Assembly (NCBI GenBank): GCA_945867185.1
Contig: CAMBHM010000041.1
Span: forward strand, 1-9,928
DNA: 9,928 nucleotides
Direction: 5' to 3'
Source: Legionella genomosp. 1
Lineage (GTDB): Bacteria > Pseudomonadota > Gammaproteobacteria > Legionellales > Legionellaceae
This document shows positions 6,798 to 9,928 of the stretch, piece after piece. The position numbers and the translations under genes are program-made. Below the pieces are notes generated by a model. The model was not told the origin of the DNA. It saw nothing but the letters and a program-made list of their open reading frames with translations, and searched no databases. Within the stretch, counting starts at the first letter, position 1. Each line of letters opens with the position of its first letter.

Positions 6798-7382
6798 ATG
6801 TTAAATGAACTCAATGCCAGCGTCACCCTTATTGTTCTGCAAACGCAATCGCACGCACGTTTTTTGATGGCTATTCTGTGTGTCCTTTGGATCCTCTTTT
6901 TTCTGTCACAAGCAACAGGCAATCGTTTACTTGCGTTCGGAATAGTTCCAAGACAGCTTTACGGACTTCCTGGCATTCTCTTTGCGCCCTTTCTGCATGC
7001 CAACTTCAATCATCTGTTTTTTAATTCTATTCCACTGTTGATATTAAGTGACTTCCTCTTGATGCACGGCCTGCCTTATTTTCTATATGCCACGTTTTAC
7101 ATCATCTTAATCAGTGGTAGCTTGATCTGGTGCTTTGCCAGATCTGGCTTGTACATTGGAGCAAGTGCAGTCATCACAGGCTATTGGGCGCTGCTTGTGA
7201 GTGGTATTTATCAAGAAGGGACCTTAACCGCGTTTATTCTGGGTGGTTTGAGTCTCTATTATTTCGCAGGGATTTTTTTAGGTATCTTCCCCCAAAAAAA
7301 AGGGGTTTCTTGGGAAGGACATTTGTTTGGTCTTTTGGCAGGCTTGGCAACGAGTTTCTTATTTAAATCAGGCCATATTTAG
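6798..7382 (+). CDS. Rhomboid-family intramembrane serine protease
   Basis: A compact 194-residue protein with about six membrane helices and no extra domain. Rhomboids cut membrane proteins inside the bilayer with a Ser-His dyad. The expected landmarks are present: PFLHANFNHLFFN (65-76) with the histidine and asparagine of the oxyanion site, the serine motif GASA (121-124, S123) on a glycine-rich helix, and WEGHLFGLLAGL (172-183, H175). The last position of the usual GxSG is alanine, a mild departure. The protein is therefore probably active; its substrates are unknown. The start has GAGG 6 bases upstream and follows xseA by 40 bases, so the two may be co-transcribed. Just before the catalytic histidine the gene contains C5-A8-G4 (7289-7305), a possible slippage site. 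Confidence 0.88.
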   Translation: MLNELNASVTLIVLQTQSHARFLMAILCVLWILFFLSQATGNRLLAFGIVPRQLYGLPGILFAPFLHANFNHLFFNSIPLLILSDFLLMHGLPYFLYATFYIILISGSLIWCFARSGLYIGASAVITGYWALLVSGIYQEGTLTAFILGGLSLYYFAGIFLGIFPQKKGVSWEGHLFGLLAGLATSFLFKSGHI

Positions 7383-7434
7383 AAGCTCCCAAGCACCTTG
7401 GATAGAGATCTCCTGAATAGGACATGATTTTCAC

Positions 7435-7463
7435 TTGCAGAGTTGCGTCACCACAAGGATAAT
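7435..7463 (+). promoter_or_regulatory. Candidate promoter of sohB-hemB
   Basis: TTGCAG (7435-7440) and GATAAT (7458-7463, 5/6 to the -10 consensus) are exactly 17 bases apart in the 112-base gap before sohB. The predicted start near 7470 leaves a leader of about 25 bases containing the GAGG ribosome site. The -35 match is modest. Confidence 0.4.
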
Positions 7464-7494
7464 CAACACCATTTATTACTCTTTGAGGCATATC

Positions 7495-8430
7495 ATGTCG
7501 TTTGTCACACACTATGGCCTATTTCTACTAGAATCCATCACCATCGTCATCGCCTTGCTATTGCTTTTTGTGGGACTTATCTCCATTGGGCGAAACCCCA
7601 AGCCCAAACTCTCCATTATCTCCTTGAATGAACATTATGAGAACCTCACCGACCGCATGAAAAAAGAGATCTTCAAAAAAAAATCAAAAAGAAAGAAAAA
7701 AAACAAAACAATAAAACCAACTGTGTTCGTGCTGGATTTTGCAGGCGACATCAAAGCCTCACAAGTCGATGCATTGCGTGATGAAATCACTGCTGTGTTA
7801 TCTATTGCTGGCAAAGATGATGAAGTATGCCTAAGACTAGAAAGCCCAGGGGGCTCTGTGAATGGCTATGGTCTTGCTGCCGCTCAATTACAACGATTGC
7901 GAGATAAGAACATTCCACTGACTGCCTGCATTGATACTGTCGCTGCCAGTGGTGGGTACTTGATGGCATGCGTTGCTAATAAAATCATCGCGGCACCATT
8001 TGCTATCATCGGTTCGATTGGGGTCGTGGCACAACTGCCTAATTTTCATCGCTTGCTGAATAAAAATAACATTGATGTTGAACTCTTAACTGCCGGTGAA
8101 TACAAGCGTACCCTTACTTTATTTGCAGAAAACACCGAAAAAGGCCGAAAAAAATTCCAAGAAGACATCGAGCAGATTCATCAGACCTTTAAAGCACATG
8201 TCCTCGCTCATCGTCCCCAATTAGATATGGATGCAGTTGCCACCGGCGAACATTGGCTTGCTGTCGATGCGTTTCGGTTGAATCTTGTGGATGCTTTAAA
8301 AACCAGTGATGAGGTGCTGTGTAGTAAAATGGAAACATTTCAATTATTTTCTATCAAAATGCATGTGAAACACTCCTTATTCACCAAACTCCTAAAACCT
8401 GCTATCAAGCTCTTACACCCCTGGGCTTAG
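7495..8430 (+). CDS. sohB: SohB-like inner-membrane serine protease (SppA/S49 family)
   Basis: A 311-residue S49 peptidase, slightly shorter than E. coli SohB (349). Residues about 9-31 are a single membrane anchor, followed by a very basic linker (residues 61-74, nearly all lysine) and the protease domain facing the periplasm. The domain shows LRLESPGGSVNGYGLAA (113-129), the nucleophile S152 in AASGGY and the general base K204 in TAGEYKRTL; GSIGVVAQ and ENTEKGRKKF also match SohB closely. E. coli SohB was found as a multicopy suppressor of degP (htrA) loss, suggesting envelope quality control. The ATG at 7495 matches E. coli SohB and has GAGG 6 bases upstream; an upstream frame reaching 7435 would add 20 residues before the anchor and is disfavoured. 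Two A-tracts (A9 at 7675, A8 at 7696) encode the linker. hemB follows 12 bases downstream. Confidence 0.95.
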   Translation: MSFVTHYGLFLLESITIVIALLLLFVGLISIGRNPKPKLSIISLNEHYENLTDRMKKEIFKKKSKRKKKNKTIKPTVFVLDFAGDIKASQVDALRDEITAVLSIAGKDDEVCLRLESPGGSVNGYGLAAAQLQRLRDKNIPLTACIDTVAASGGYLMACVANKIIAAPFAIIGSIGVVAQLPNFHRLLNKNNIDVELLTAGEYKRTLTLFAENTEKGRKKFQEDIEQIHQTFKAHVLAHRPQLDMDAVATGEHWLAVDAFRLNLVDALKTSDEVLCSKMETFQLFSIKMHVKHSLFTKLLKPAIKLLHPWA

Positions 8431-8442
8431 GAGAGACTGACG

Positions 8443-9426
8443 ATGATACAACCAGCTTCATTTCCAACGACACGCTTAAGACGTCTCCGCAAAACACCCG
8501 CGCTTCGAGCTCTGGTACAAGAGATCCACCTACGCCCTGATCACCTGGTTCTCCCGTTGTTCATCAAAGAAAATTTACAAAGTAAATGTCCCATTCTCTC
8601 CATGCCAGGGCATTTTCAACTGAGCTTGAATGATCTAAAAGAAGAAGTAGACACTCTTTTGACACTCGGGCTTAAACAAGTGATGTTGTTTGGCATCCCC
8701 GCGCATAAAGATGAAGTGGGTTCAGAAGCTTATGCCTCAGAGGGTGTTATCCAATCTGCCATCCGTCAAATCAAAGCACAGGCCCCTGAACTCCTCGTGA
8801 TGGCTGATCTTTGCCTATGTGAATACACCAATCATGGCCACTGTGGAATATTATTTAATAATTCGGTAGACAATGATACAACTCTTCCGTTACTAGCGAA
8901 AACAGCTGTCAGCTTTGCAAAAGCAGGAGCGGATATAATAGCCCCCAGTGGCTGCATAGATGGCATGGTGCAATGGATTAGAAAAGCATTAGATGAAGCC
9001 GGATTCCCGGAACTCCCCATTTTAAGTTATGCCGTTAAATATGCTTCTGCCTTCTACGGCCCGTTTCGACAGGCCGCTGAAGGCGCGCCTAAAACAGGGG
9101 ATAGGCGTGGTTATCAAATGAACCATGCCAATGTGCATGAAGCCTTATATGAGTGTGCGTTAGATTGTGCAGAAGGCGCTGATATGCTCATGGTGAAACC
9201 TGCTCACACCTATCTTGATATCATCTGCCGCATCAAAGAGGCTTTCCCTCACCTGCCTTTAGCGGCCTACCATACGAGCGGTGAGTTCGCCATGCTGAAA
9301 GCAGCATCAGAAAAAGGGTGGATAGACGAGCCCTCTGCCGTGTTGGAGGTACTTACCGCCATTCACCGTGCTGGCGCACAGATCATCATCACCTATTATG
9401 CAAAAGAAGTGCTTGATTGGCTTTAG
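8443..9426 (+). CDS. hemB: Delta-aminolevulinic acid dehydratase (porphobilinogen synthase)
   Basis: A 327-residue cytoplasmic enzyme joining two 5-aminolevulinate molecules into porphobilinogen, the first common step of haem synthesis. The two active-site lysines are K199 (SYAVKYASAFYGPFR) and K252 (MVKPAHTYLD, the Schiff-base lysine). C124, C126 and C134 in DLCLCEYTNHGHC form the zinc site, marking this as the zinc-dependent type like E. coli HemB (324 residues). GDRRGYQMN and YHTSGEFAM are further family motifs. Length is full and nothing is missing. The ATG has a strong AGGAGAG site (8429-8435) that overlaps the sohB stop codon, 7 bases away, so hemB is almost surely translated from the sohB transcript. 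No convincing intrinsic terminator follows. Confidence 0.98.
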   Translation: MIQPASFPTTRLRRLRKTPALRALVQEIHLRPDHLVLPLFIKENLQSKCPILSMPGHFQLSLNDLKEEVDTLLTLGLKQVMLFGIPAHKDEVGSEAYASEGVIQSAIRQIKAQAPELLVMADLCLCEYTNHGHCGILFNNSVDNDTTLPLLAKTAVSFAKAGADIIAPSGCIDGMVQWIRKALDEAGFPELPILSYAVKYASAFYGPFRQAAEGAPKTGDRRGYQMNHANVHEALYECALDCAEGADMLMVKPAHTYLDIICRIKEAFPHLPLAAYHTSGEFAMLKAASEKGWIDEPSAVLEVLTAIHRAGAQIIITYYAKEVLDWL

Positions 9427-9560
9427 AATTTATAAATTAGTAGACAGACTAAAAAACATGAAATACACGGTCTCCTAAATCGTTTTTTCGTGAATTAGTA
9501 GACATGTTGTCTACTAATCGATTTAGGAAACACTTCTTGCCTATCATGTAAATAGCCAAA
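9427..9560. repeat. Non-coding gap with direct repeat and nested palindrome
   Basis: This 134-base gap between convergent hemB and yafQ holds AATTAGTAGACA twice in direct orientation (9435-9446 and 9493-9504). The second copy is half of a perfect palindrome: ATTAGTAGACA (9494-9504), TGT, TGTCTACTAAT (9508-9518). It is flanked by an outer inverted pair, CCTAAATCG (9474-9482) and CGATTTAGG (9519-9527), with 11 unpaired bases (TTTTTTCGTGA) on the left side only. A separate 12-base palindrome, AATTTATAAATT, lies at 9427-9438. No T-run follows the stem on either strand, so this is not a standard terminator. It may be an operator or a remnant of a mobile or deleted element. Confidence 0.7.
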
Positions 9561-9851
9561 TTACTTAAATAATTCCGAATGTGATCCTGTTCTTGTTAGC
9601 TCCAATAACTCCAAAGAATTATTATTTGTAATACGATAAATTAATAACCAATCAGGCATAATATGGCATTCTCTATAGCCTTTGTAATCTCCTACTAAAA
9701 GATGGTCACGATTTTTTTGTGGTAACGGCTCTTTGTGCTGTAATTTTTCAATAATATTATCAATGAATTCTCGATTTTTCCCTTGCCTCGTTACTCTTTT
9801 TAAATCCTTTTTAAACTTGGCGCTTGGGGCAAGTTTTAATACATTAACCAT
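9561..9851 (-). CDS. yafQ: YafQ-type mRNA interferase toxin (RelE superfamily)
   Basis: A 96-residue toxin of the RelE/ParE superfamily, closest to E. coli YafQ, which binds the ribosome and cuts mRNA at in-frame codons. The YafQ catalytic set is intact: H50, H63 and D67-W68 (CHIMPDWLLIY), H91 (RTGSHSELF) and F95; position 61 is Glu where E. coli has Asp. The N-terminal half is lysine/arginine-rich (KFKKDLKRVTRQGKN), as in the family. The start overlaps the antitoxin stop by 8 bases (ATGGTTAA), and the only ribosome site-like GGAG lies 11 bases upstream inside the antitoxin gene, so translation is probably coupled. Key residues are intact, so the toxin looks functional. Confidence 0.93.
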   Translation of the reverse strand: MVNVLKLAPSAKFKKDLKRVTRQGKNREFIDNIIEKLQHKEPLPQKNRDHLLVGDYKGYRECHIMPDWLLIYRITNNNSLELLELTRTGSHSELFK

Positions 9852-9928
9852 TATCTATTTCACTCCACAAATCTTGCATGGAATCATACGTTTTTACGTT
9901 TCCTGAATCTAACTCTTTCATTGCAGCT
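9844..9928 (-). CDS. RelB/DinJ-type antitoxin, C-terminal fragment
   Basis: The minus strand from the window edge encodes 27 residues ending in a TAA at 9846-9844; the rest lies outside the window. Visible pieces are MKELDSGNVKTYDS, then MQDLWSEIDNG. This acidic tail, with an ELxSG turn, an aromatic/Asp-Ser step and a DLWxxI helix, is typical of RelB/DinJ antitoxins, whose C-terminus wraps the toxin while the N-terminal ribbon-helix-helix domain (not seen) binds the operon promoter. Order, the 8-base overlap and the YafQ partner all support this. The promoter and operator lie beyond the right edge. Confidence 0.85.
   Translation of the reverse strand, partial: AAMKELDSGNVKTYDSMQDLWSEIDNG

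Noticed and set aside
7130..7366. 78-codon frame inside the rhomboid gene
   Set aside because: It lies in the -1 frame of a well-supported gene and its translation resembles no family; kept only as the possible tail of a slippage product.
7435..7494. Upstream extension of SohB
   Set aside because: The ATG at 7495 matches the E. coli SohB N-terminus and has GAGG at the right distance; the added 20 residues would precede the membrane anchor and overlap the candidate promoter.
9435..9527. Repeats after hemB as a CRISPR array or intrinsic terminator
   Set aside because: There are only three motif copies in mixed orientation without regular spacers, and no T-run follows the stem on either strand.
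1..9928. tRNA, rRNA, insertion sequence or prophage genes
   Set aside because: No tRNA cloverleaf, rRNA sequence, transposase, integrase or phage structural protein was recognised on either strand.

Overview
The window reads as chromosomal DNA of an AT-rich gammaproteobacterium, most likely Legionella or a close relative in Legionellales. The best clue is the Mip-type peptidyl-prolyl isomerase at 1877-2569, which matches my memory of Legionella Mip almost throughout: signal peptide, helical dimer region and FKBP core. A small secreted protein resembling the type IV secretion-associated EirA/DUF3757-like proteins of Legionella and Coxiella (72-455) agrees with this. The assignment rests on recognised protein families, not on a database search.

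Layout. Positions 1-2569 hold minus-strand genes: a partial gene at the left edge, the EirA-like protein, an AmpG-type permease and mip. A perfect 14-bp hairpin separates mip from the permease. From the 2570-2668 gap, a PMT/ArnT-type (GT39) glycosyltransferase runs rightward and meets tail-to-tail, with a 41-bp overlap, a leftward DPM1-like glycosyltransferase fused to a GtrA membrane domain (4122-5273). A second divergent gap (5274-5410) leads to a rightward block: xseA (exonuclease VII large subunit), a rhomboid-family protease, sohB and hemB; the last two form a tight pair. A 134-bp non-coding stretch with an unusual nested palindrome follows hemB. The right edge holds a leftward toxin-antitoxin pair: a complete YafQ-type toxin and the C-terminus of a RelB/DinJ-type antitoxin.

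How the genes may work together. The two glycosyltransferases look like successive steps of a lipid-linked sugar pathway: charging of a polyprenyl phosphate in the cytoplasm, GtrA-type handling of the carrier in the membrane, and GT39 transfer in the periplasm. AmpG (muropeptide recycling), Mip (periplasmic/surface folding) and the EirA-like protein are also envelope functions. Rhomboid and SohB are neighbouring membrane proteases. xseA and hemB are housekeeping genes.

The most interesting non-coding signals are near-superimposed divergent promoters between mip and the GT39 gene, a five-codon upstream ORF whose stop overlaps the permease start, and the nested palindrome with a direct repeat after hemB. 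No RNA gene, insertion sequence or CRISPR array was seen. Most of the window is ordinary core chromosome; a wholly new system is not evident.
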